From Nyssa sinensis (Eukaryota; Streptophyta; Magnoliopsida; Cornales; Nyssaceae), in assembly GCA_008638375.1 (NCBI GenBank), contig CM018046.1, forward strand, positions 46,287,206 to 46,351,205: DNA of 64,000 nt, given 5' to 3'. Positions within the stretch are counted from its first letter, which is position 1. Every line of letters begins with the position of its first letter. The notes below the pieces were generated by a model. It did no database searches. It saw only the letters and a list, made by a program, of their open reading frames with translations, and had not been told where the DNA came from. Positions 9,895 to 21,173 of this stretch are shown one piece after another. Position numbers and translations under genes: made by a program.

Positions 9895-11800
9895 TCAGGA
9901 TTTCCCAGAGGGGCCTGCATCCTCTTCCAAATTAAGGGCACGAGCCCCAGCAGTCTTATCCGGATCAGGACGAGATGAGGTGGGTTCAGGAGGAACGATT
10001 GATGACACATCAAAGTCCGGGAACTGAAGTTGGAATCTAGTTCGTAAATTCTCAAAGCCGAACAGGATCAGGTCATCACCCATCTGATCAACTTCCTCTT
10101 TTAATTCCATCTCAGCCTCAGCTTTGGCTTGACCAACTGCCTCCTGAACCCTCTGGTCAATGGAACTACGGAGACCAACCAGCTCCGCCTCAAGCCTCTC
10201 AACCGTCCGAGTAAATATATCCCTCTCAGACTCTGCCACCTTAAGGCTGGTGGTAGCTCTCTCCAGACTCTCTTCAGCAGACTGAATTTTGGAACGGGCT
10301 GTTCCGAGCTCCAGTCTCATCTCGTTCACCTCTGTCCTTAGCTTCTCGGCCTCCTCAAGGCCCATGGGGGTCACCATCAGAGCAGCTAAACTATGCATGC
10401 TCTGTATAAAGCAAGACAGATAAATTAGAGCGAAACAAATGAGCAAACAAAAGGCCAAGGAAAGGCTTCAGAAGTTACCTTCATCTGGAGAGTCATCATC
10501 TCAGTCATCAGTTTGGAGGGATCATCCCCTCTATACCGATGTGGGCCCTGAGCCCATATTCGATCAAATGCCTTCTTGGCAATTTGATAATCCGGCTCAA
10601 CAAATGGCTCAAAAGGAGCGGCAGGAGCTTTCCCCTTCCTAGACCTCTTGCTCGGACCAGGAGGAACAGCCGATACAGGAATGGCAGGCTCGGCTTCCTC
10701 AGCCTCGGCAGGGGAGGGCTCAGGGGAACCAGAGATCAATCTCCTTCTCTTCACTTCTAAAGGAGCATCAGGCTCAGCTGGGGAGGAAGACTCCCCCACC
10801 ACTTGAGGCTTCGGCACTTCCCACCTCGAGGCTAGCCTCCTCTTCAACTCTGCGCTACGGGTGGCCATCACTTGGTCCGGAGTGACGATAACAGTATGAG
10901 CCCGGTTAGAAGTTGAAAGCAAAACCCGGTACTGATCCTGCAGAGCCTTAGTAAACTTGGGCCTCTTCCGAGCACTCTTGACTGCACAAAGGAAATGAAA
11001 AATACCAAGTTTGTCAGTTCTGAAGATATAAGCAAAGCTAAAGCAAACCCAAGAGAATAAGTCTCACCCCTATGGCCCGTAACACAAGGAAACGACGAGA
11101 TCTCTCCGGCCTGGAAGTCCTTATGCTCCCATCCTCCTCCAACGAAGAAGTACCACTTCTTCCACGTCTTGTTGGAAGTAGGAACGGAAGACAGGGGTCG
11201 GAACCCCTTCTCAAAGGACATATAATAAAGGCCCTCTGCCTGCTTGAACTTCAGATCCATATTGCTACGGATCAAGTCCAGAGACACGTCCACTTTGTTC
11301 AGATGTCCCAGCACCATAAATCCTAGAAGATGCCGCCAGCTATTGAGATTCAGGTCGGCAGGGCAGAGCTTGAACCAGCAAAAGAATTGCCTGACTAAAT
11401 CCGGCAAGGGAAGCCTTAAGCCCATTTCAAACCAGGCAAGGAAAACGCAAATCTCCCCGGCTTTAACATCTTGGGGACGGTCCATGGGTCCTGGAACTCT
11501 GCAAGTCACATTTGGGGGAAATTCAAATTTCACCCTCCATTCATCCAAGAGGCTTTGAGTGACGGCACTCTCACCCTCTTCTCTATGAGAAGACCTACCA
11601 GAGGTCTCCCCGGCCCTGTCTCGGGGCTCTTCGAAAGCATCGACTATTCTAACCCCTGGACTAGGGGGAGGATCAACAGGCCTCTCCTCAATAATTTCAA
11701 GAGCAGGGTTACCTACATCTCCTACAACAGACGGACCAGCCGTCTCAGAATGGTCTCCTACTCCCTCATTCACAATTCGAGATTCCGAAGGAACAGACAT
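9895..11800 (-). CDS. Spliced antisense gene inside the Tat element (gypsy-type transposon / PF04195-like protein)
   Basis: Three exons read on the minus strand: 11800-11068, 10981-10479 and 10401-9895. Introns 11067-10982 (GTGAGA...TGCAG) and 10478-10402 (GTAACT...TACAG) join in frame to give about 580 residues. The start is ATG at 11800 (MSVPSESRI); the longer open frame to 11863 has no ATG. Residues 100-240 resemble the plant 'putative gypsy type transposon' family (PF04195): FEFPPNVTCRVPG, NSWRHLLGFM, and SNKTWKKWYFFVGG. The middle is basic and proline-rich (KRSRKGKAPAAPFEPF). The C-terminus is a long coiled coil (EAEKLRTEVNEMRLELG onward) and ends at TGA 9895. Antisense ORFs at this place are known in Tat-lineage elements such as Grande; their function is unknown. 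The intact reading frame and splice sites suggest it is kept by selection. Confidence 0.75.
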
Positions 11801-11970
11801 TATTCTCAATCTCAAGAAGAAAGAAGCAAGAGAGGAGGAAAAATCAGTCGAACCTGTTTTCACTTAGGGGATCTGTATTCTTCAAGGTCGCACGAACCAA
11901 CAATGGCGGATGAAATCTTCTAGCACAGTAAAAATGTCGAGGGAAAGGTCATTTCAAAAATCTCATCCCG

Positions 11971-11980
11971 TATTTATAAA
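11971..11980 (-). promoter_or_regulatory. TATA box of the antisense gene
   Basis: TTTATAAATA on the minus strand lies about 170 bp upstream of the ATG at 11800. Transcription would start near 11945 and give a 5' leader of about 145 bases. It lies in the internal region, so the antisense gene has a promoter separate from the LTR. Confidence 0.55.
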
Positions 11981-12196
11981 CACAGTATCAGAAGGGACCC
12001 ACCAAGCCAAACGCCATGACGGTTCAGAACAATGATGCTCTCGAGAAAACCAACTGTCCGCCCAGTATAATTGTGACCTTGAAAAGACTTAATCGCCGAC
12101 TACGCAATAAATGGCGCCCCAACGATTGTCTTGGAAGGCGAAAAAACGAGACACATAACTCTCTTAGCCCTAGTTACTTACATCAAACTAGGACTT

Positions 12197-12211
12197 GGGG
12201 GGGGGAGTAAC
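12197..12211 (+). other. Polypurine tract
   Basis: Nine consecutive G followed by AGTAAC directly precedes the 3' LTR. This is the plus-strand primer site. Confidence 0.8.
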
Positions 12212-12819
12212 TGATATACCATAAAAAGACAGGCCAATCAACACTTGACACGTATGACCACAGTCCGATTCTCGCTCAGCCAACGACATCCAGATCATCA
12301 CATAAGGTCGGAAGTGACCAAAACAAATATATCCAGAACTGATCACAGGGTCCAGACCAGAGCTTCAGATCTCGTCACCGCCTTAGCGGATTCCGAGCAG
12401 AGAATAGGGAAACAGTCTCCAATACGGAAACTACCATTTATGATTATCTCCGCCTTAGCGGATTCCGGGCAGAGGATAAGGAAGCAGTCTCCAATACGGA
12501 AACTACCATTTATGATTATCTCCATCTACGACTCAATGCCCACAAGGTAACTGCAATCTCCGATGATCATATCCCTATATTCATGGCGTCGAATCCTAAT
12601 CAACTTAGGAAAGCTTCGGCCTATATATTAAACCCTAGAGGTACGCTATCAATTTCATGCTCATTCTTTGACTTTCAATACAGTCTTTCAATTCCCTTAC
12701 TCACTTAAGCATCGGAGCGGCTACCGCCGGAGCCAATCCGGTGGTCCTCTGATCATCTTTCTGAGTGTTCTACAGGTCACAGAGCCCTTACGTGTTGCGA
12801 GTCAAAAAGTGCAGCATCA
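12212..12819 (+). repeat. 3' LTR of the Tat element
   Basis: This 608-bp copy of 917-1524 differs at two sites (99.7% identity). It ends GCAGCATCA and is followed by the GTTCT target duplication. It contains the same 72-bp duplication and TATA box as the 5' LTR. Confidence 0.96.
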
Positions 12820-12824
12820 GTTCT

Positions 12825-13143
12825 CCTAATTATTAGGGATTTTATAAAATAGATACATATTATAATATTTTGGTATCCCACCTCTTATCAAAACTGTTAT
12901 CATTTTTTTTATATATTATATTATTTTTAAATTTTATTTTATATAATAAAATTAAGTTATTAGATATAATGTGATAAATTTGAATGGTTAACAGAAAGAT
13001 ATATCAAATCTATACATCAAATATAATTATACATGCATGTATATAATTATACATTTCATTTAAATAACGTGGGGCTGCCAATTTCATTTTGTTAATGCTT
13101 TTCACAAAATACTCTCACCACTTATAATCGTGAAGCATCATTT

Positions 13144-13178
<35 letters not shown>

Positions 13179-13928
13179 AAATTGAAAACAAATAATAATA
13201 ATGTTGTTGTTATTATTATTATTATTATTTTTAATAGTAAATAAATAAATGTGAGTGAATCGCTAAGAAAAGAATGCTAACCAGTAAGTTTTGATGAAAC
13301 GTGTTAACATCTAGAAGTAGATTCCTAGTTATTAAATTCTCTTTCAAACTCTTTCTTGAAATATACATATTGATCCAACACCCATACATCATGAATAGGG
13401 TACTGATTAACTCACAAATGGAAAACAACGACTTTCCTTAGCAATTAATTTACTATGACTGTAATTTTATTTTTTATTTATATATATGTATATATATATG
13501 TATTGAGGAAAATATATATATATATATATGTAACGATTTATATATGTATCTATATATATATATATATTGTTGTATTTGATAAACCATTACAACACTATTA
13601 ATATTATTAATTACTTCAGTCTTACACTGTTGTATTTGATTACAACAGTGTACTAACCAAATAAATTTTATTTTAAACCGATGTCCACAATGTACAACAA
13701 TTAATTGTCAAATCAAAGACTACTAAATGTGATGAAACAATGAACCTGGCTATCACTAGGTCAACCGCTCACCAACATAAATCCAATTACTTATGATGGG
13801 AAGAAGCCATGACCCAAGTTCTGCTATCACTTTATGAAAGTGCAGCTAAAGAACTAATACACAAGGGTCATAGACTAAATTCCAGAAACAGTTCTTATGA
13901 TAACACTGGCATATGTGCACGATTTATC

Positions 13929-13960
<32 letters not shown>

Positions 13961-14640
13961 AGGTTTATATGTATGTAAATAATATATGCACTATTCTATT
14001 TACAAATACTAGGTAAACATGAATTAGTGTTTTAATTAATCTGTAATTCTTTTATTTGATCACAACAGCTTTAGATTGTTGAGTCAAATTTAACTATTGT
14101 ATTCAAGAGTTTTAAATTGAAAGAATTACAATGGAATAAAATTACAGAATAGCTTGAATTCATGCATATAAAATAAAACAATTAAATTAACATGAGTAAA
14201 TGACAGAAAAATAAGTTTAGAGTGAGCTGGCCTGTGAATCGTGTAATCACTACCCTCAAGCTATTGTGCCTCCCTACGTGAAGGTTTCAATGGTCACAGA
14301 CAACTCCAAGATACCACCCAAGTTTTGCTCACAGCTAATCTCCTCAGAGTTCATGTTCACTGGGAGAATGATGAACCGTCTATAATCAAAGTTGCCCACA
14401 CAAAATAATATAAAAATACAGAGAGGTTGGATAGAAAAGATTGGATGGAAGAAAATAAGAACTGTTGTTGTGAATTGTGGAAGAATACATAAGCCTCTAT
14501 TTATAGGCATTCTCTGTATCTTCTACTAACAAAATATTTCAAGAAATCTCCACACATGACAAAAAATCAGCAACAAAGAATATCATAAAATTAGCAACAG
14601 AAATAAAAAATCAAGAAGAAGTCAAAACTAAATTTGAAAC
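12825..14640. other. AT-rich spacer with TA microsatellites; possible copia LTR remnant
   Basis: No gene was seen. (TA)n tracts occur at about 13147-13174, 13510-13530, 13549-13568 and 13929-13960. Around 14230-14540 the minus strand has GCCTATAAATAGAGGC followed by a pyrimidine-rich stretch, the layout of a copia-type LTR promoter/R region. I could not place clear TG/CA ends or a target duplication, so that is tentative. Confidence 0.5.
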
Positions 14641-15032
14641 AACTACCATTTATGATTATCTCCGCCTTAGCGGATTCCGGGCAGAGAATAAGGAAGCAGT
14701 CTCCAATACGGAAACTACCATTTATGATTATCTCCATCTACGACTCAATGCCCACAAGGTAACTGCAATCTCCGATGATCATATCCCTATATTCATGGCG
14801 TCGAATCCTAATCAACTTAGGAAAGCTTCGGCCTATATATTAAACCTTAGAGGTACGCTTTTATTTTTATGCTCATTCTTTTGACTTTCAATACAGTCTT
14901 TCAATTCCCTTACTTATTTAAGCATCGGAGCGGCTACCGCCGGAGCCAATCCGGTGGTCCTCTGATTATCTTTTTGAGTGTTCTACAGGTCACGAAGTCC
15001 TTACGTGTTGCGAGTCAAAAAGTGCAGCATCA
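14641..15032 (+). mobile_element. 5'-truncated LTR of the same Tat family
   Basis: This segment is homologous to the last ~392 bp of the 608-bp LTR, from within the first 72-bp unit to the terminal GCAGCATCA. It has more differences than the intact pair (AAACCTTAG for AAACCCTAG, TTATTTAAG for TCACTTAAG, a T-rich change near 14860), so it is older. No internal element sequence follows. It keeps the TATA box (CCTATATATTAAACC near 14832) and ends 148 bp before the ATG of the DUF4220 gene, in the same orientation. Confidence 0.9.
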
Positions 15033-15180
15033 GAAACTTTCAAAAATATCAAAAAAATATAGCAGAAGTGCTCTAATACAATACTCCTAACGTCAATTTT
15101 TTACTGTGTTTGTTGTTATTTTGCAATACCTTTATACTTGCTAATGACCAGGGAGGGAAGGAGGGGAAGCAGAAAGTGTC

Positions 15181-17033
15181 ATGGCCGACTCATCTTATCC
15201 AGAATCCATGCAGAGACTATGGAATGCATGGAATGTGGAAGTGATGGTTATATGGAGTCTGCTGCTGCAAATCGTCCTCGTTGCTTTGGGCAGCCGCAGA
15301 AAGTACATTAATGGAATTTGGATCCAAATCATTCTTTGGTCCGCCTACTCCATGGCAGCTTGGGTGGCAACGATTGCCCTTGGGAAGCTCTCTCAATTAG
15401 CTACCCAAGGAAATTCCAATTCCAGCATCATTGATCCAAATAATGCACTGAAGGCATTGTGGGCACCGCTGCTTTTGTTGCACCTCGGCGGCTCAGACAC
15501 CATTACTGCCTATTCAACTGAAGATGCCGAGTTGTGGTATAGGCAGTTGCTTGAACTAGTAGTCCAAGTAACCATTGCATTCTACATCTTTGCCAGGTGC
15601 TGGACTGGTTCTTCCCTCTCCATTCTAACCCTTTTCATGTTCGTGTCTGGAATCATCAAGTACTCCGAAAGAACTAGGGCTCTCAGATATGCAGCCGATG
15701 AGAACCCCAAAAAGATTTTGATATCAGATCAGGATTATGAGGATATCAAAATTCAGGAAAGTCCAAATGCAGATTTAATATTGCAGAGTTATCATTTGTT
15801 CCAATTCTATAAGCATTACATTGCAGATTATGTAGCTTACATTTCAGAAGATGAGAGTGCAATTTTGGATGATTTGATTGATCAGCATCATCATCTTTTC
15901 AAGACCATGCAGCTTGAACTCGATTTCATGTACGATGTCTTGTACACGAAGGCACCCATAATATATACCATGCCTGGTTGCATTCTCCGCGCGATCAGCG
16001 TCATTTGTATGGTAATTGTGTTGGTAGGATTCTCAATCGTGGCCAAGAATGACTACTCAGATGCCGACGTCCTCACTACTTATTTATTGCTTGTCGTCGG
16101 AGTTGTTCTTGAAGTTTATGCAGTTGCACTTTTGATTAACTCAAACTGGGGAATACTTTGGATGATTAAGCACTGCAAAAATCATCTTGTGGAGCAAATC
16201 TTGCGAACCCTTGCCAAAAAGTCTGTTAATAAATGGAAAATGTGGTCAAATTCTGTGGAACAGTTCAATTTATTAAAGTTCTGCCTTTATGAGGAAGACA
16301 GCCGGACGATGATACTGCTCAGCAGAATCCTCAAGGTATTTAGCTTGGATGACAAGTTCAAAAAGTATCGATCTCGTGTGTGACCCCTGTCAATGTCCTT
16401 GATGATTTTAAAAAGGTGCTGGTTTATGAGTTAATGGAGACGACTGAGATACTGAGTGGTGTACTAGAAGTTTCCTCGAATAGTTCTCCCCCAAAAGAAG
16501 AAAAAAGAGAGGAAATGCCCGCATTCCAAATTCACAAGCACTTCAACAGTAGGGGGGTCGTGGCACTGCGAAAGCACTACTGTGAAGATGATCTTCAATG
16601 GAGTATTGAAAAAGACTTTGATGAAAGCATTATCATCTGGCATATTGCCACCAACATCTGCTACCACGTGCTTGATCGAGATGATGGTGACGACAAAAAC
16701 ACAAAGGAAACGTCCAAGCTTGTCTCGCAGTATATGATGCATCTTCTTGTCAACAATCCCCACATGTTACACGTTACAGCTGCAAATTTCATGCTTGAAG
16801 GCACTTGCAAAGACTTGGTCAACAACGTTATTAAAAAACAGGGTTCGTCCTTCCGCCCAGATGATCCCCGGACATTGCTATATGCAGAAAATACACTGCG
16901 CCCAATGCCAAAGTCTGTCCTAAAGGATTCTCTGAAGCTTACTCGAGCTCTGATAGACAAGTCCCTGGTGACTCCATGGAAGATCATAAACAGTGTGTGG
17001 ATAGAGATGCTGTGGTATGCCTCAAATCAGTGA
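15181..17033 (+). pseudogene. DUF4220/DUF594 multi-pass membrane protein gene, frameshifted and C-terminally short
   Basis: The first frame (15181-16383, 400 aa) is an N-terminal DUF4220 domain: about seven hydrophobic segments, including VMVIWSLLLQIVLVAL, WIQIILWSAYSMAAWVATI, LLELVVQVTIAFYIFARCW and TTYLLLVVGVVLEVYAVALL. It also has the family-typical LWAPLLLLHLGGSDTITAYS. At 16376-16383 a CGTGTGTGA run brings in a stop. The rest of the protein continues in another frame from about 16380 to 17033, with the DUF594-like KLVSQYMMHLLVNNPHML. The protein ends at EMLWYASNQ, earlier than the usual C-terminal tail. A two-base slip in the GTGTG run explains the shift. Single exon, as usual for the family. 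The role of this plant family is not established. Either a recent pseudogene or an assembly indel. Confidence 0.8.
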
Positions 17034-17416
17034 TAGGAAATAAACTTCTATTGTATTTTGTCTTAGGAATATACAGCTGTATAGGTATTCTATCTCTATC
17101 ATGACACTATTATATAAATACTCTTTAATAAATCGAAATAGACTTCTATTGATCAGTGCCCAGTCGACCACCATGCCCAAGAGCTTGCGCGAGGGGGAGA
17201 ATTGCTTCCCTCTCGTCTGGGTTTTGCTCTGCCACAGCCCTCTCTCACCAAAAGGCCGGAAAGTACAAGAGAATATTGAGGAAGCGAATTATCTTTTGGA
17301 GGATATTCCTAACCCGTGACAAAAATATTCGTCTTTGAATAAAAATGAGTTTGTATCCAAAATTATTATCTATTTGCAATATAGAAAAAAAATTGATCAA
17401 CCACAATCAAATCATG
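17034..17416. other. Spacer with possible copia LTR remnant
   Basis: Directly after the DUF594 stop, sequence containing AATATACAGCTGTATAGG, TATATAAATACTC and CTTCTATTGATCAGTG has the look of a copia LTR tail. No paired ends or target duplication were found. If it is an LTR, its insertion could have removed the C-terminus of the upstream gene. Confidence 0.3.
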
Positions 17417-17885
17417 ATATGTTATAAATATATTTATTAATAAATTAAATTTTTTTAAAAAATAATTTATAAATTTTTTAACTCTTTTTTATAATTATTA
17501 TAATTTTAAATAAATTATATGAAATTTTATAATATTAAAATAACATATAAAATCATAGTTTACGCACCCAAAAAAATAAAAACAAATTAAAAATAAATAA
17601 TGAAATTGTTTCAACTTTTAAGAGAATATGTACATACTTTATTAAAAAAAATTAAAATTCATTGTGCCTTTTTCCTAAGAAAAGTCATTTCACCGTCTAA
17701 TTTAAGCATAAACTAATGTTTTATTAGCCTTCAATTATATTTAAAAAAAATACACTAACATTAGAGAAAGTAAAATAAAAATACCAAATGATTATCTTAT
17801 CAAATTGTACAATTAAATTTTAAAAGTTTAAATACTAATAATTCATTACAAGAAACAGTAATTTTTTTTTTTTTTTGCAGCGCTT
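17417..17885 (+). repeat. Left copy of the ~480-bp host flank duplicated around the truncated element
   Basis: This AT-rich segment starts ATATGTTATAAATATATTT and ends GCAGCGCTT. It is a direct copy of 21704-22197 with scattered substitutions and indels (for example a ~20-bp stretch after TAGTTTACGCA present only in the right copy). The left copy abuts the broken RT end of the retroelement; the right copy abuts its LTR. Confidence 0.9.
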
Positions 17886-20800
17886 GACCAGCATGTCATC
17901 ATTGTAAATCTCCATGGTACTGACGATCAGAGGATTGAACATCTTGTTGACCAGACGCTGATATGTTGCCCCAACATTTTTTAGGCCGAACGACATCACT
18001 CTGTAGCAATAAAAACCTCGTTCGGTTATGAATGCTGTCTTTTCTTTGTCTGGAGGGTACATCTGGATCTAGTTATATCCAGAATAAGCATTCATGAAGC
18101 TCATGAGCTTCGTGTCCCGCAGTAGCATCAACTAGCTGAGCTATCCTTGGCAGTGGAAAACTGTCTTTTGGGCAGGCTCTGTTGAGGTCTGTTTAGTTAA
18201 TGCAAACTCTCTACTTTCCGTTTTTCTTTTTGACCAAGACTGTGTTAGCACGCCATTCTGGATAAAATACCTCTCGTATCATCTTGGCTTCTAGCAGCCT
18301 CTGGACTTCCTCATTGATAATATGATGCCGCTCTAGAGCGAGTGGCCTTCTTGTTTGTCTTACTTGGGGGGTGATCAGGATCTACTATTAATTTGTGAGT
18401 AATGAGGTTTAGATCTATGCCCTCCATATCCTTTGTTTCCTAGGCAAACACTGAGAGGTTGTTACCTAAGAATTTTATTATCTTTTCCTGCTCGGTAGGT
18501 GTTAGGTCTGGACCGATCTATAGGTAACGCTCTTGTTCTTCCGAACTGACAAGCACTTTAATGGGGTCTCCTACGAGCTTCACCCTACTGTCATTTCCTC
18601 TAGGGCTTAGAGGCTCATCAATTTTGGAAGGGCTGCCCTCTGCCTCGTGAAGGTGGATGAGGTCTGGATCCACACATTTATGAGTGTGCTATGATTGCTA
18701 TTTGGAGGCCTTTTCCTTAAGTGCGAGAGCAGGATACTCTCGAGAGGTCAGTTGACATTCTCTAATAGAGTAAACAGTATGATTGTGGACGTACTTCAGG
18801 TATTGGTGGAGGGTCGAAGTGACCACTCCCATCTGGTGTAGCCAAGGTCTTCCAATTATGATATTGTAAGGGGACCTAGCATCCAGAACCATGTATTCTG
18901 ACATCGTGGTCTTTTGCCAGTTTCCTTCCCCTATTATGGTTGCGAGGTCAATGCTTCCCAATAGGGTACTAAGGTTCCCGTCGAATCCTGCCATTATTGC
19001 AATGGTGGACTTGATGTCCTTGGGATCGAGCTTCATCTGTTTAAGGGGTTCGTAGAATAGCACATTCGCAGAACTCCATGTATCCACCAGGACTCTTCGG
19101 ATCTCAAAGTTGGCAATCTTGAGAGAGATAACGAGGGCTTCACTGTGAGGATAGAGCACCCCTGCAAGATCTTGATTCGAGAACTGGATCTCAGGTATTG
19201 GCCTCAATTTCTTTTCAACATTAGTTATCTGTATGATGCTGGGAGTAGCTCTGGCCTCCCGAGCATACCTTTTTCTTGCTCTGTTGGACATTCCTGCTGC
19301 TGGGCTATCTGCATGGAGGATGAAGATGACTTGATTGTTCTGCTATTGGGGCTTATTCTGTCCTTCCCTTTGTTCCGGCCTCTGGTCTGGTCCTTTGGTC
19401 CGGTCTCTGGTCTGACCTTTGGTCCAGCCTCCTTTGCTGGGGTCTGTCATTGCTTGGGTTTTGCCTCCCGTCCTACCTGACAAACTCCCACAGTTGCTCT
19501 CTCCTTATGAGCTGCTCGATTTCATGCTTAAGGGTCTTGCATATGTCTGTTGCGTGCCTATGATCTTTGTGAAAATCACAGTACTTGCTTATATCCTTGT
19601 AACTGGGGTCACCTCTTAACGGCTCTGGCCATCTTAGATTTTCATGTGATCGGACTTGCTGGAGTATGTGGGTTAGGGAGGCATTCAGAGGAGTGAAGGT
19701 TGTGAATCCCCTTAGAGTAGTGCTACTTGGAGTTTTGGAGGTTCGTTCTTTTGTCCGGGCTTCTGACCCTCTTTCTGTTTGTACTGAAATCCTTTTGTTC
19801 ATCCTGCTGAGCTTGTTCTTTAGTCTTTTGAGCTAGACTCTTTGCTTCCTTCCAGATCTATGTACTTCCTAACCCGATCCATGAAGGCTGCCATGTCGGC
19901 AAGAGAGCTTTTTGTCAGAGAGTCTTTAAAGCCTCCTTGTGCGAGCCCAGAGGTCATAACAAGCTACTAAAAAGATTGGGCTACAGTCTGTAATTTCCAT
20001 GAGCTCGACATTAAAACGTGCAATGTAATCTCGGAGGGGTTCCTCTTTGGACTGTTTTACTTTAATCAGGAATTCTGGGCCCTTCTTCAACCTCTTGCTA
20101 GTCATGAATCTGTCTAAGAAGTGCCTACCAAGCTCATAAAAGCTGGTAACTGAGTTCTGTGGGAGGTGGTGGAACCATTTTAGAGTTGTGCCTTTGAGGC
20201 TGGTAATGAACGTACGACACATGAAGGCGCCGGAAGCCCTATGTAGTGTCATGGTATGCTGGTAATGAGAAAGATGATCCCCCGAGTCCCCAATCCCATC
20301 ATAAGGGGTGAACTTTGGGATGACGAATTTTCTCGGCCTTTCCTCAGCCATTATAGCAAGGGTGAACGGCGTGGCAAGCCTTCCGAGCAACCTGGCTAGC
20401 TCGTTCTACTCTTGAGGGATTTGAATACCCCTCATCCCAACAGTGCAGTCCATAGAATCAACAACTTATTCAGCTCTTCATGGGTCCTTGGGCGGGACTT
20501 GTGAGTCTTGCTTTGCAGTTTCGGCTCTTACATGAATGGGATGGGCATGTGCCATGGCTGGAGTTGGATCTTGATGCTCCCGAGCTGAAGGAATTAGAGC
20601 TGCTTGAGGCTGAGACTCTTGCGGTACTGGATTTGCTCCTGAAGCCCCTGGGGTTGGAACCCTAGTGGAGCTTCGATAGTGGATGTCTGGAATAAAAGTT
20701 GGTACTTCCCCTACCTGGGGCTGCTGATGGCTGGGGTCCCGTCAACATAAGTGTCACCCTGAGGGTGCACTAGTTGACTATTGGGAACCTCTTCATGAAG

Positions 20801-21080
20801 TCCTCCGTCAGGGGTGGCTATAGGAGGTGTTGTGTCATTTGATCAGCTGCATTGACGGGTGGATTCAAAGAATTGGTTCCATGATTCTGCGTAAGCATTG
20901 ACAAGGTTCTGGATATGGCTAGAAGTTGTTCTTGCATCAACAGGTTTTGTCGTTTGACTAAGTCAAGCTCTCGTTGCATAGGATCAGTTGTTTGTCCCCT
21001 TCCTCATCCTGGTAGGAGGCCGGGATTGAGAGGTTTTGAAGATTTTGAGCATTCTTTCTTAGTCGGAGATTGGAAGCCAT
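17886..21080 (-). pseudogene. gag-protease-RT relic of the minus-strand Tat element
   Basis: Gag starts near 21080 (ATG, MASNLR...). Homology to the intact element's gag is spread over several frames: 20390-19926 (gag domain, RKFVIPKFTPYDGIGDSGDH), 19802-19473 (zinc knuckle region, YCDFHKDHRHATDIC), 19291-18698 (protease, with VDTWSS where VDTGSS is expected, so the catalytic loop is mutated) and 18062-17886 (RT palm to YNDDML). Stops and shifts lie between them, including around 18100-18690. The protease frame ends in TAG CAA TCA, matching the leaky-stop context of the intact element; a further TAG follows directly (CAG in the intact copy). Confidence 0.85.
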
Positions 21081-21173
21081 GATTCTCCAGTGAGAAGGAA
21101 GATGAGTTTGTTCGTAAGTAGAGCACTTGATGAAAAGTACGATTGTCGCTTCTCACAGAAGGCGCCAAACTAA

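Larger units (their letters stand above)
912..12824 (+). mobile_element. Full-length Tat/Retand-type Ty3/gypsy LTR retrotransposon with target site duplication
   Basis: The element proper is 917-12819 (11,903 bp), flanked by a perfect 5-bp target duplication GTTCT (912-916 and 12820-12824). Both LTRs are 608 bp, start TG and end CA. In order it carries: LTR, primer-binding site, gag and protease, reverse transcriptase, Ty3-type RNase H, a second RNase H, integrase, a tandem-repeat tract, a 12-bp repeat, an antisense spliced gene, a G-rich polypurine tract, and LTR. The second RNase H, long 3' region, tandem repeats and antisense gene together indicate the Tat lineage (relatives of Retand, Grande, RIRE2). 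The coding region is not intact: a one-base frameshift near 3720 and a nonsense codon at 4836 interrupt it, while the UAG at 3963 looks like a recoding site. The copy is probably defective although recently inserted. Confidence 0.95.

Noticed and set aside
13140..13570. TA-rich tracts as possible matrix attachment or origin elements
   Set aside because: Simple TA microsatellites are common in plant spacers; nothing more specific supports a function.
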